From Macrostomum hystrix (Eukaryota; Platyhelminthes; Macrostomidae), in contig CATNEN010000005.1 of assembly GCA_950097015.1 (NCBI GenBank), positions 4,145,501-4,209,500 of the forward strand: a stretch of DNA of 64,000 bases. Direction: 5' to 3'. Below are positions 24,101 to 35,618 of this stretch, piece after piece. The position numbers and the translations under genes are program-made. A model generated the notes under the pieces. That model worked only from the letters and a program-made list of their open reading frames with translations, did not search any database and had not been told where the DNA came from. Numbering within the stretch: the first letter of the stretch is position 1; the number at the start of each line of letters is the position of its first letter.

Positions 24101-27100
24101 AGACAGAGTGAGACAGAGTGAGACAGAGTGAGACAGATAGTGAGACAGAGTGAGACAGAGTGAGACAGAGTGAGACAGAGTGAGACAGAGTGAGACAGAG
24201 TGAGACAGGGTGAGACAGAGTGAGACAGAGTGAGACAGAGTGAGACAGAGTGAGACAGAGTGAGACAGAGTGAGACAGAGTGAGACAGAGTGAGACAGAG
24301 TGAGACAGAGTGAGACAGAGTGAGACAGAGTGAGACAGAGTGAGACAGAGTGAGACAGAGTGAGACAGAGTGAGACAGAGTGGGACAGAGTGAGACGGAC
24401 AGTGAGACAGACATAGAGTTACAGAAAAAAGCAGAACTAAGACTTTTTAGCAACGCAGTAGCCCAATTCTCACCTGAGTCGGGGTCAGATCAATCAGCGC
24501 AGCCAGGTGCTCCCTCTCGGCTGCCGACAGGTATCTCTGCTGACGGAACCGCGCCTCCAGCTGCTGGCACTGCTGCTTGCTGAACAGAATTCGTCTCCTT
24601 CGTCGTTTGGCCGCAACTTCGACTGTCACCTTGGCGACGGTTCTGACGCTCGACGCGTCGGCGGACGCAGCAGCGACGTCATCTTCGTCGTCGTAATCTT
24701 CGTCGATGTCTTCGTCGTCTGGATTGTCGCAGTCTAGATTGGCGTTACTACTGAGCTGCTGCTTGTCTTGACAACCTGGTCAGGTATGTTTTGTGTGCGG
24801 TTGATTTTTGAAGTTGATATTATGGTGTCAAAAAAGCATCAGTTTGATGATGAAGTTCCTAATTATGCTTCCAGTTTTTTTATAACCGTAAAAAGATTAA
24901 GCAGGTGCTTCTGGAAAAGTCGCTTGCTTACTGACCCCATTAACCACCAAACACCTGTCTAATTATTTCGGACTTTATATAGTGATGTGTGAAAAGAATG
25001 CTCCAATTATCCTATGATTTTTTGTCTCGAAAAGTCAAATCCAAGAATGACTGGCTTTATCTTTCCAAGAAATCAACACTGCTCAGTCGCAGTAACTGAA
25101 TCTACCGAGCATCTGCTATTTCGCTGATTAATTCTCAATTCCTATTCTTATCTAATCTTTTAAGCTCTTCTCTCCCCCAAAAAATCGCCCAGATATTCGG
25201 GAGAACGAGGATCATTAAGGAGGATAAAAATACGTCCACTTTTTAGATCTTATTTTTTGTGATTAACAGGGCAAACTCACTGAACAATAGGAGACAATGA
25301 AACCACTGACAGCTTGGGGATACGCCATGATTTTCCCCATTTTCTATAATCCTAATTTGACCTGTTGCCATTTGGACGACCTATTTTATTTCCCCAAAGG
25401 CGGCAGTCCTTGCCAACACCAGACCTATACTTAAATTGATCAGTTGGTCAAGAGTGAAATGGTGAAATGGCGCCAACTCCTCGTATTAAAGTTCTATGCA
25501 TTTTTAATGTTTCCACATGGACAGTCACATTTGAAAGGCTATGTTGAGCCAATCGATTGTGACTGTTGAACACTAGTTGCTAGGGTGTAGTCCAGGGTGA
25601 GAGTTCTTGGTTGATTTTGACCGTTCTCGTTCTGTACAACGCCCTGACCACCCTCGGGTGGAGTTCTCACTAGCTCATCACTAGAGAGTGACGCAATCCT
25701 ACAGTCTTGGTTTCAATCTCATGACCGCTATTATAACAAAGACTTGTTACAGCTCAAGAGATTCCAATTTTGTGAAACAATAAAAAATGGCCGTTCGAAT
25801 GACCCAATGGATACCAATTTGACACTTTCGATAGCTTCGAATTACTATTAGCCCCAGAAGAAATCTTGACAGCCAGCTCAACCGTAAAACGGTTAAAATG
25901 TCTCGCATAAATTAAGGGCCTGTATATTTTGATGACATCTCTTACAAAGACTTGTTTTATATCGACTTCTGAATACGATGTATATGCGTAAAAACTTTAT
26001 AGATATACCTTAGTAAAGTTTGTCCCCAATCAACTATCGAAACACAATACCAGATGTTTCAGTAGCAGCCGCTCTTGAATTGAATAAATATTTTTATGAT
26101 TTACTGATTGATCGGAATTTCATAGATTGGAATAGAAATAAATGTGTGACTTAAATATCGGTTTGATGAAATGATGCCTGGAATTGTGAGCATGTTCGAT
26201 ATTTATAGACCAGATTTTATTTTGATCGAGCCCGATTAGAGAACCATTGTGAGCTATAGCAATAAACAAACATATTGGAATTAGAAATTTCACGGGAGAG
26301 ATGAGACACGGGAGAGATGAGACACGGGAGAGATGAGACACGGGAGAGATGAGACACGGGAGAGATGAGACACGGGAGAGATGAGACACGGGAGAGATGA
26401 GACACGGGAGAGATGAGACACGGGAGAGATGAGACACGGGAGAGATGAGACACGGGAGAGATGAGACACGGGAGAGATGAGACACGGGAGAGATGAGACA
26501 CGGGAGAGATGAGACACGGGAGAGATGAGACACGGGAGAGATGAGACACGGGAGAGATGAGACACGGGAGAGATGAGACACGGGAGAGATGAGACACGGG
26601 AGAGATGAGACACGGGAGAGATGAGACACGGGAGAGATGAGACACGGGAGAGATGAGACACGGGAGAGATGAGACACGGGAGAGATGAGACACGGGAGAG
26701 ATGAGACACGGGAGAGATGAGACACGGGAGAGATGAGACACGGGAGACATGAGACACGGGAGAGATGAGACACGGGAGAGATGAGACAGGATACTGAAAG
26801 GTGTCGGAAGGGGCAACGGGCCGGATTTGGGAACTTCGAGGGCCGCATCTGGCCCGCGGACCGGAGTTCGCCAACCCCTGCGGCCTAGCAACAAGCGATG
26901 GGAAAATGGGAAATTAAGTTGGAGTCAATAAAAGTTTACTCACCATTATCGTCGTCAGGTTGACAATTCAACACTGCCTGCTGCTGCTCCTGCTCCTGCT
27001 GCTGCTGCTGCTGCTGCTGTTCACTACAATCGGAACTAGACTCAGTTGAGTCGTGCTCATCTGTGCCAAGGTTCAGTAGGCTCCTGACAGAGAATTTGAA

Positions 27101-27133
27101 ACATCCTGCGGGCTCCGTTGTTGAAGCAGCCAT
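20899..27133 (-). CDS. NKX2-like: NK2-class homeobox transcription factor (3 exons)
   Basis: The exons on the minus strand are 26944-27133, 24474-24775 and 20899-21354. The joins are phase 1 and phase 0, giving 315 residues. Residues 12-22 ([11 protein letters not shown]) resemble the N-terminal TN repressor motif. An acidic stretch follows at about 80-96. The homeodomain is residues 121-180 with [16 protein letters not shown]. Tyr54 is the NK2-class mark, and FSK and QNHRYK favour the Nkx2-2/vnd or Nkx2-1 side over tinman. Intron 2 falls exactly between Gln44 and Val45 of the homeodomain. The tail has His/Gln and Ala runs. The protein should bind DNA in the nucleus as a developmental regulator. 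The start ATG at 27133 precedes the TN-like motif by 11 residues. Both introns carry large tandem arrays. Confidence 0.93.
21755..24400. repeat. 10-bp minisatellite (AGAGTGAGAC), 2.6 kb
   Basis: About 260 copies of AGAGTGAGAC with occasional GATAGTGAGACAGG insertions, GAGATAG variants and GTAAGATAG variants. Blocks of several hundred bases repeat the same variant order. The array fills most of the intron that splits the homeodomain. Because 10 is not a multiple of 3, each strand cycles through all frames. No frame on the minus strand meets a stop, leaving a meaningless 926-codon open frame. Confidence 0.97.
24776..26285. other. unique part of homeobox intron 1
   Basis: This is about 1.5 kb of AT-rich non-repetitive sequence. 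I see no exon. A conserved enhancer is possible but cannot be judged from one sequence. Confidence 0.3.
26290..26790. repeat. 16-bp minisatellite (second GAGATGAGACACGGGA array)
   Basis: About 31 nearly perfect copies of the same 16-bp unit found at 1.03-1.72 kb, in the same orientation. The array is far more homogeneous here. It lies in intron 1 of the homeobox gene. Confidence 0.97.
26785..26881. mobile_element. hAT-like terminus (second copy)
   Basis: This matches the segment at 1718-1813 at most positions, including the GGGCCGCATCTGGCCCGCGG block and the CCAACCCCTG end. As at the first locus it directly follows the 16-bp array. The array and the terminus therefore probably moved as one unit. 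Confidence 0.5.
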
Positions 27134-28084
27134 TTGCCAACGAATTGGGTGAACAGTCGAATTAAAAATATCGGAAAATTTGCGCAGATTTTTCAGTTGA
27201 TCATTTTACTGCTTATATATCAATGACTTTTGCTATTCACAAACACGAAACAATGGGGGGTTCCGTGGAGCGCCGTGTCGACTGGGGTGGGTGTCAGACT
27301 CAGGTCGTTCCCCATTGGCTACGCGGGGGGTGTTCTACTATCTTGTTTCGCGGGAACCGCACAGTGGGTGAGCATCCGATTGGATTGGGCGAAACACAGC
27401 GGGTGATGAAGGACTTCAGGAAAAAAATGTTAATTTCGTGTTGTGAAACTTTCGTCAATGACACTTTTTAATTTCATCCCGCTGTGTTGTCAGATAATTT
27501 TATATTGATCACTTTCCACTGTCAAGTTTGCAAGAACAGCAAGTTTCTCTGCTCGTGCGCAAACACCATTGAAATCAGCATGAGCTCTAGACATTGTGAC
27601 AGTTTCCAGCTGTTGGAGTTATCGACAATGCGTCAAATTTTGGCAACTTTATCGAGCTTCCTTGCCGTACAGGCAGTGGCGGAGCTGTTTCCGGTCCGTG
27701 GACTGTAATGGGCCTAAACTTGGTCTGTAATTGCACAAAAGCAACATTGACAACAGAGAAATGTCAAGGCTTCTATAAGGAAGCGTCATTCATTGTTGCT
27801 TATCGAATTACCAATGGGTTAAGTGTAAAGGTGTCACGCTGTACGCTTCGTTGCTTACTAAGCCACAGGTCGGCGATCTGTGTTGCTAAGCGATGTAACA
27901 GGGAAGGATCACATTGATAAAGTTTTTTGATACGCACGATAATTAATGATATTATAGACTTATGGGGTATTATAGGATGCGTTGCTCTGAATTAAAGCAT
28001 ACCTAATTTATTCGATTCTATTGGAAGGACTAAATTTGTGTGTGTGTGTGTGTGCGTTAGATGATAGGCATGCTATGCTGGTTT
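27134..28084. other. upstream flank of the homeobox gene
   Basis: Presumed promoter region of the minus-strand homeobox gene. A GT microsatellite lies at about 28036-28056. Plus-strand open frames at 27223-27917 show no family features and lack splice or codon support, so I do not call them. Confidence 0.35.
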
Positions 28085-28850
28085 GACAGTGATAGAGAGT
28101 AGAAGGGAGAGAAGAGAGTAGAGGGGAGATGAGAGGAGAGAGGAGAGAGTATAGAAGGGAGAGGAGAGGAGAGGAGAGGAGAGGAGAGGAGAGGAGAGGA
28201 GAGGAGAGGAGAAGAGAGGAGAGGAGAGGAGAGAAGAGGAGACGAGAGGAGAAGAGAGGAGAGGAGAGGAGAAGAGAGGAGAGGAGAGAAGAGGAGAGGA
28301 GAGGACAGAAGAGGAGAGGAGAGGAGAAGAGAGGAGAGGAGAGAAGAGGAGAGAAGAGGAGAGAAAAGGAGAGGAGAGAAGAGGAGAGAAGAGAAGAGGA
28401 GAAAAGAGAGGAGAGGAGAGGAGAGGAGAGAGTAGAAAGGAGACGAGAGGAGGGAGGAGAGAGTAGAAGGGAGATGAGAGGAGAGAGGAGAGGAGAGAGT
28501 AGAGGGGAGATGAGAGGAGAGAGTAGAAAAGAGATGAGAGGAGAGAGTAGAAGGGAGATGAGAGGAGAGAGTAGAAGGGAGATGAGAGGAGAGAGGAGAG
28601 GAGAGAGTAGAGGGGAGATGAGAGGAGAGAGTAGAAAAGAGATGAGAGGAGAGAGTAGAAGGGAGATGAGAGGAGAGAGGAGAGGAGAGAGTAGAGGGGA
28701 GATGAGAGGAGAGAGTAGAAGGGAGATGAGAGGAGAGAGGAGAGAGTAGAAGGGAGAGGAGAGGAGAGAGGAGAGGAGAGAGTAGAAGGGAGAGGAGAGA
28801 GTAGAAGGGAGAGGAGAGGAGAGAGTCGAGAATAGAGGAAGAGGAGAGAT
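28085..28850. repeat. GA-rich minisatellite (GAGAGGAGAGAGTAGAAGGG type)
   Basis: This is almost pure purine on the plus strand. The middle is 5-bp GAGAG/GAGGA units and the right part has a longer unit with GAGATGAGAGGAGAGAGTAG. Long polypurine mirror tracts like this can form triplex DNA. Open frames on both strands are low-complexity artefacts. Confidence 0.93.
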
Positions 28851-29429
28851 GACTGTTTATGATTGGCTGTGCAAAACAAACAGTTGAGCATCAGGTTCTC
28901 ATCAAATATTTAGCACATATCAACTATATAGGCCTAATCTAATTTAGCAACATGGCTTACTTATAATTCCCAGAAGATTGTCTTTATTTAAGCACATCTG
29001 TCTTTGTGTTGTGGTTTTTAACAGGAAAATTTAAGGCCTTGGAAGTGATAGCGATAGCCCATTGTAATGCAAATGAGTCTGTCAAAAGTATGAGAATAAT
29101 TATTCAAATTAAAATACAGCAACTCGTTCACATTTCGATGATGATGTTCTAAACACAGAAAACTTGAAATTATTATGACGGAAGGAAATGAGCCATCAGG
29201 TGTCTGTGTGTGAAATCTATAAGCTACATTGGCTGCTTCGCTGCGGCTAAAATGATAATACGAGTTTTTGTTACAAAATTGATGAATTCAATTCTAAATT
29301 TGTTGGAACGCGACAATGCTAAAAGTTTGCCCATTGGAAACTGCGTGACAACGCGAACTAAAGTAACGAGTAAAGTAAAGTAACGATCTAGATAGCATTG
29401 ACAAATGGTTAATGATGGTTGACAGAAAA
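28851..29429. other. AT-rich intergenic spacer
   Basis: I see no supported gene or element. Confidence 0.3.
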
Positions 29430-29710
29430 TTAGGGGGAGAAAGAGAGGGGAGAGAAACAGAGAAGAGAATGAGAGGGGGAGAAAGAGAGAGGGGAGAAAG
29501 AGGAAGGGGAGAAAAAGGGAGGGAAGAAAGAGGGAGGGAAGAAAGAGAGAGGGGAGAAAGAGATAGGGGAGAGGGAGAGAGGGGAGAAAGAGAGAGGGGA
29601 GAAAGAGAGAGGGGAGAAAGAGAGGGGAGAAATAGAGAGGGGAGAAAGAGAGAGGGGAGAGGGAGAGAGGGGAGAAAGAGGGGGGGGAGAAAGGGAAAGG
29701 ATAGAAAGTG
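29430..29710. repeat. GA-rich repeat (GGGGAGAAAGAGAGA)
   Basis: A degenerate polypurine array of about 15-bp units on the plus strand. Confidence 0.9.
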
Positions 29711-30284
29711 TTTGAAGCAATAAGGAGGGTGAGAGATAGTGTGGATGCAACACAGAGGCTATCAAAATAGGCAAATATTGCGTTTTGCTAAAGAAACCAG
29801 CCCAAAGCAACTTTTTTGTTCAGAATCTTTACACTTAACTTTGGCAATAAAAAATGTCAGCATCGAAATGCCTTTAATCGTCAGGCTATTAACAGATAAT
29901 TTCTAGTCAGAATTGGCGGTGCAATTCCCAGTGTCAAATATCCAGGCCTTTCGTTGCAGAGGCATAAAATATATGTAAGCCGGCAGCAAGATGTCACCAC
30001 TGTAACAATAAATTCAATGAAATTGCACCGATGCATTGACAATGTTTGTTTCATCAGCTTTTTTGACATTAATCGAGGCCAAATTTGATTCTTAGAATCA
30101 GTGGCAACAATTTTACATTACGACTCTTTATTGGCGAATTTGCGCATCCTTTGAAGAAATTCTCGTCTGATTGCAAATTGTTTTCTGTTGCGAACCTAAA
30201 AATGTGTACAGGTGTAAATTAAACATAAATATTCTGATAGATGCAAGATACTGGACTATTAAACTAGCTGTGGAAATGAACTGC
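29711..30284. other. AT-rich intergenic spacer
   Basis: I see no supported gene or element. Confidence 0.3.
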
Positions 30285-31395
30285 ACCTAAAATCACTATC
30301 GAACTGCATGGAACACCCGTGTCTAACAGGTCAGTTCCTTATCGAACTGCATGGAACACCCGTGTCTAACAGGTCAGTTCCTTATCGAACTGCATGGAAC
30401 ACCCGTGTCTAACAGGTCAGTTCCTTATCCAACTGCATGGAACACCCGTGTCTAACAGGTCAGTTCCTTATCCAACTGCATGGAACACCCGTGTCTAACA
30501 GGTCAGTTCCTTATCCAACTGCATGGAACACCCGTGTCTAACAGGTCAGTTCCTTATCCAACTGCATGGAACACCCGTGTCTAACAGGTCAGTTCCTTAT
30601 CGAACTGCATGGAACACCTGTGTCTAACAGGTCAGTTCCTTATCGAACTGCATGGAACACCTGTGTCTAACAGGTCAGTTCCTTATCGAACTGCATGGAA
30701 CACCCGTGTCTAACAGGTCAGTTCCTTATCGAACTGCATGGAACACCCGTGTCTAACAGGTCAGTTCCTTATCGAACTGCATGGAACACCCGTGTCTAAC
30801 AGGTCAGTTCCTTATCGAACTGCATGGAACACCTGTGTCTAACAGGTCAGTTCCTTATCGAACTGCATGGAACACCTGTGTCTAACAGGTCAGTTCCTTA
30901 TCGAACTGCATGGAACACCTGTGTCTAACAGGTCAGTTCCTTATCGAACTGCATGGAACACCCGTGTCTAACAGGTCAGTTCCTTATCGAACTGCATGGA
31001 ACACCTGTGTCTAACAGGTCACTTCCTTATCGAACTGCATGGAACACCCGTGTCTAACAGGTCACTTCCTTATCGAACTGCATGGAACACCCGTGTCTAA
31101 CAGGTCAGTTCCTTATCGAACTGCATGGAACACCCGTGTCTAACAGGTCATTTCCTTATCGAACTGCATGGAACACCTGTGTCTAACAGGTCAGTTCCTT
31201 ATCGAACTGCATGGAACACCTGTGTCTAACAGGTCAGTTCCTTATCGAACTGCATGGAACACCCGTGTCTAACAGGTCAGTTCCTTATCGAACTGCATGG
31301 AACACCCGTGTCTAACAGGTCAGTTCCTTATCGAACTGCATGGAACACCTGTGTCTAACAGGTCAGTTCCTTATCGAACTGCATGGAACACCCGT
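30285..31395. repeat. 43-bp satellite-like repeat, each unit a hairpin
   Basis: About 25 very regular copies of a 43-bp unit. Each contains GAACTG, then an 8-base spacer, ACCYG, the loop TGTCTAA, CAGGT and CAGTTC. This can fold into an 11-bp stem with a one-sided bulge. The main variation is CCCGTG versus CCTGTG, and the T form completes the inner stem. A 12-base block (TGTCTAACAGGT) is the reverse complement of the core of the neighbouring 21-bp array. Confidence 0.97.
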
Positions 31396-31859
31396 TCGAC
31401 CCTTATTAAAAAATTTTATAATTCAAGCAGTTCTTAAAAGAAATTTTCTAATGCGTTTAAACTCTTACAAAAAGCATCTAACAGTTTAGAAACCAATTAT
31501 TATTTAATAAATAAAAAATCAGATCGATTAAAGATTACATTCACCCTGCGAAGAAAGAAGTAGATCTGGACTTCACGAGAACACAAAGCAAGAATTTTCA
31601 TGTTGAAATAGGATAAATTTCGACATTTATGCTGCAAAAAGACTAAACAACGAAAAGCGAATATCAAAAGCAAAACACACTGTTCATACTACTGTTTACC
31701 TGTAGTAGTACATCAAGGAAAACAAAAACGCATTTTCATTTATAAATTTTTGTGATTGGCATTTTAGTAAGCACTTTACGCACGAAATTCTGCAAGGTTT
31801 AAGAGTCAAATATGTAAGATTCTTTTGGTAACATGGTAACAACCGTTTGACAGATAATT
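31396..31859. other. AT-rich spacer between two related arrays
   Basis: I see no supported gene. Confidence 0.3.
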
Positions 31860-33205
31860 AATCCTGTTAGACAGATTGTTACACCTGTTAGACAGGTTGT
31901 TACACCTGTTAGACAGATTGTTACACCTGTTAGACAGGTTGTTACACCTGTTAGACAGATTGTTACACCTGTTAGACAGGTTGTTACACCTGTTAGACAG
32001 ATTGTTACACCTGTTAGACAGATTGTTACACATGTTAGACAGATTGTTACACATGTTAGACAGGTTGTTACACCTGTTAGACAGATTGTTACACCTATTA
32101 GACAGGTTGTTACACCTGTTAGACAGATTGTTACACCTGTTAGACAGATTGTTACACCTGTTAGACAGATTGTTACACCTGTTAGACAGGTTGTTACACC
32201 TGTTAGACAGATTGTTACACCTGTTAGACAGATTGTTACACCTGTTAGACAGGTTGTTACACCTGTTAGACAGATAATTAATCGATCATGTTAGACAGAT
32301 TGTTACACCTGTTGGACAGATTTTTACACCTGTTGGACAGATTTTTACACCTGTTAGACAGGTTGTTACACCTGTTGGACAGGTTGTTACACCTGTTGGA
32401 CAGGTTGTTACACCTGTTAGACAGATTGTTACACCTGTTAGACAGGTTGTTACACCTGTTAGACAGATTGTTACACCTGTTAGACAGATTGTTACACCTG
32501 TTAGACAGATTGTTACACCTGTTAGACAGATTGTTACACCTGTTAGACAGGTTGTTACACCTGTTAGACAGATTGTTACACCTGTTAGACAGATTGTTAC
32601 ACCTGTTAGACAGGTTGTTACACCTGTTAGACAGATTGTTACACCTGTTAGACAGATTGTTACACCTGTTAGACAGAGTTTTACACCTGTTAGACAGATT
32701 GTTACACCTGTTAGACAGATTGTTACACCTATTAGACAGGTTGTTACACCTGTTAGACAGATTGTTACACCTGTTAGACAGATTGTTACACCTGTTAGAC
32801 AGATTGTTACACCTGTTAGACAGATTGTTACACCTGTTAGACAGATTGTTACACCTGTTAGACAGGTTGTTACACCTGTTAGACAGATTGTTACACCTGT
32901 TAGACAGATTGTTACACCTGTTAGACAGAGTTTTACACCTGTTAGACAGATTGTTACACCTGTTAGACAGATTGTTACACCTGTTAGACAGAATTTTACA
33001 CCTGTTAGACAGATTGTTACACCTGTTAGACAGATTGTTACACCTGTTAGACAGGTTGTTACACCTGTTAGACAGATTGTTACACCTGTTAGACAGATTG
33101 TTACGCCTGTTAGACAGATTGTTACACCTGTTAGACAGATTGTTACACCTGTTAGACAGATTGTTACACATGTTAGACAGATTGTTACACATGTTAGACA
33201 AAAAA
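31860..33205. repeat. 21-bp satellite-like repeat (TGTTAGACAGATTGTTACACC)
   Basis: About 64 copies of a 21-bp unit. The main variation is ACAGATTG versus ACAGGTTG, with a break (ATAATTAATC) near 32274-32284. Both strands stay open in several frames because 21 is a multiple of 3. The resulting LLHLLDR and NNLSNRC peptides are artefacts. Confidence 0.97.
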
Positions 33206-33479
33206 TGCTACACAAAACTCATTCAAATCAAAGCTGCTTTAATGAGTAGGGTTTGTAACAAATAAGCTAAACAGATAAAGATTTATAAAAAACAACATTA
33301 CGAGATCACTTTTTAAGGATAATTTGACCAGAAATTTTTATTTATTTATTTTTTTTAACTTAAGTAAAACGACAAAAGTTTTCAGAAGGAATTAACACGA
33401 TCAGATTATCAGATTTCTTGATGTGGATTCTATTTTCGATACGAGTTATATTTCTATCTTCGATACTACTTAAAATTCT
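33206..33479. other. AT-rich spacer
   Basis: I see no supported gene or element. Confidence 0.3.
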
Positions 33480-33890
33480 TGCCCTTGTACCAGTCACAAT
33501 TCTACCTTCGATACCAGTCACAATTCTACCTTCGATACCAGTGAGAATTCTAGCTTAGATACCAGCCGTAGTTCTTGCTTCAAAACGAGCCTCAATTCTA
33601 GCTTCGATACCAGCCGCAGTTCAAGCTTCGATACCAGCCTCAATTCTAGCTTCGATACCAGCCTCAATTCAAGCTTTGATACCAGCGTCAATTCTGGCTT
33701 CGATGCCAGCCTCAATTCTGGCTTCGATGCCAGCCTCAATTCTAGCTTCGATACCAACCTTCATTCTTGCTTCGATACCACCCTCAATTCGTTACCAGCC
33801 TCAATTCTAGCTTCGATTCCAGCCGCAATTCTAGCTTCGATTCCAGCCGCAATTCTAGCTTCGATTCCAGCCGCAATTGAAGCTTTGATA
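33480..33890. repeat. 24-bp minisatellite A (ACCAGCCTCAATTCTAGCTTCGAT)
   Basis: About 17 diverged copies of a 24-bp unit, in the 3' flank of the NOL4-like gene. It belongs to the same family as the arrays at 36.29-36.60 kb (same orientation) and 37.34-37.93 kb (opposite orientation), all sharing AGCTTCGATACCAG. Confidence 0.92.
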
Positions 33891-34146
33891 CTAGCAACAA
33901 ATCTAGCATATCACAAAAAACAATAACGCTTTTTATCGTAAAATACGAATTAGATAATGCGTAAAAATGTTGGAATGCAAACTGAATCACTCATCAAAGC
34001 CTCATCACTCATACTACTTACAGACGTATTGAAAGTTATCACACAAAATTAAACAAAAAACGTAGAAAGTTAGAAAAAATACAAGACAATCAACAAAAAC
34101 AGAAGATTTCATCAAAAATTAGAAGGTCCATTTAAGTTATGAATCT

Positions 34147-35587
34147 TTACAACTTGCCATTCAAACCAGACGTTCCACCACTGTCGCCGCCACCGCCGCT
34201 AGCGCCACTGGTTCCTCCCGTTATGGAGCCCCCCATCTCAATAAACTCGGCCGTTTTGATGAGAAACGCTGCCGCTTCACGAAAACTTCGAGACATGCGT
34301 CGAATCTGCAATTGGTTTTTTAGCTGATAATGACAACAAATTCTTGTGACGAAAACTATATTCATTTCGAACGCAACAGACCCAAAATGATGATGCTGCC
34401 ATTGGTTTGAGTGATGCTACCATTGGTTTGAGTGATGCAACCATTGGTCTGAGTGATGCTACCATTGGTTTGAGTCATGCTACCATTGGTTTGAGTGATG
34501 CTACCATTGGTTTGAGTGATGCTACCATTGGTTTGAGTCATGCTACCATTGGTTTGAGTGATGCTACCATTGGTTTGAGTCATGCTACCATTGGTTTGAG
34601 TGATGCTACCATTGGTCTGAGTGATGCTACCATTGGTCTGAGTGATGTTACCATTGGTCTGAGTGATGCTACCATTGGTCTGAGTGATGCTACCATTGGT
34701 CTGAGTGATGCAACCATTGGTCTGAGTGATGCTACCATTGGTCTGAGTGATGCTACCATTGGTCTGAGTGATGCTACCATTGGTCTGAGTGATGCTACCA
34801 TTGGTCTGAGTGATGCTACCATTGGTTTGAGTCATGCTACCATTGGTTTGAGTGATGCTACCATTGGTCTGAGTGATGCTACCATTGGTCTGAGTGATGC
34901 TACCATTGGTTTGAGTCATGCTACCATTGGTTTGAGTGATGCTACCATTGGTCTGAGTGATGCTACCATTGGTCTGAGTGATGCTACCATTGGTCTGAGT
35001 GATGCTACCATTGGTCTGAGTGATGCTACCATTGGTCTGAGTGATGCTACCATTGGTCTGAGTGATGCTACCATTGGTCTGAGTGATGCAACCATTGGTC
35101 TGAGTGATGCAACCATTGGTCTGAGTGATGCAACCATTGGTCTGAGTGATGCCACCAAATCACTTTTTGTCTTCGTTTTAAGGGCAAAGTTTGCCATAAT
35201 ATTCGTCATGAATAAGAAGCCTTTAGGCATGACAATCCGCAACAATGATCGCTCACTCACGGAACCATCTTTGTCGTCAGCGAGCTGATGACCGAGCTGA
35301 GCCCGGAACAGTGTCTCAAACGACTGCCAGTCCAGTTCGACTGGTCTGTCAACTCTATTCGCTCCGGCAGCCGCGGCGGCAGCGGCAGCAGCGGCGGCGG
35401 CAGCGGCAGCCGACGGCGGCATCAGCTGCGCCGCCGGACGCAACATCTGGGGAGCGAAGCGCAGGGGTAGAAACGGGGACGTCAGCGCTGCGGCCAGCGA
35501 TGGCGGAAAACCGAACGGTGTGGCGGTTGCAGCGGCGAGAGGGAATCGTGCAGCTGCGGCAGCTGCGACAGCTGCATTTGCCTGCAA

Positions 35588-35618
<31 letters not shown>

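Noticed and set aside
21673-24453. 926-codon minus-strand open frame
   Set aside because: It is produced by a stop-free 10-bp tandem array inside a homeobox intron. The peptide is just [10 protein letters not shown]-type repeats.
30285-31395. Possible CRISPR array
   Set aside because: The regular hairpin-bearing repeat looks CRISPR-like at first, but units are contiguous with no unique spacers, no cas genes are present, and the DNA is eukaryotic.
32278-33265. Long open frames on both strands (LLHLLDR and NNLSNRC repeats)
   Set aside because: The 21-bp unit is a multiple of 3 and lacks stops. Both strands are open at once, with no start context or flanking exons.
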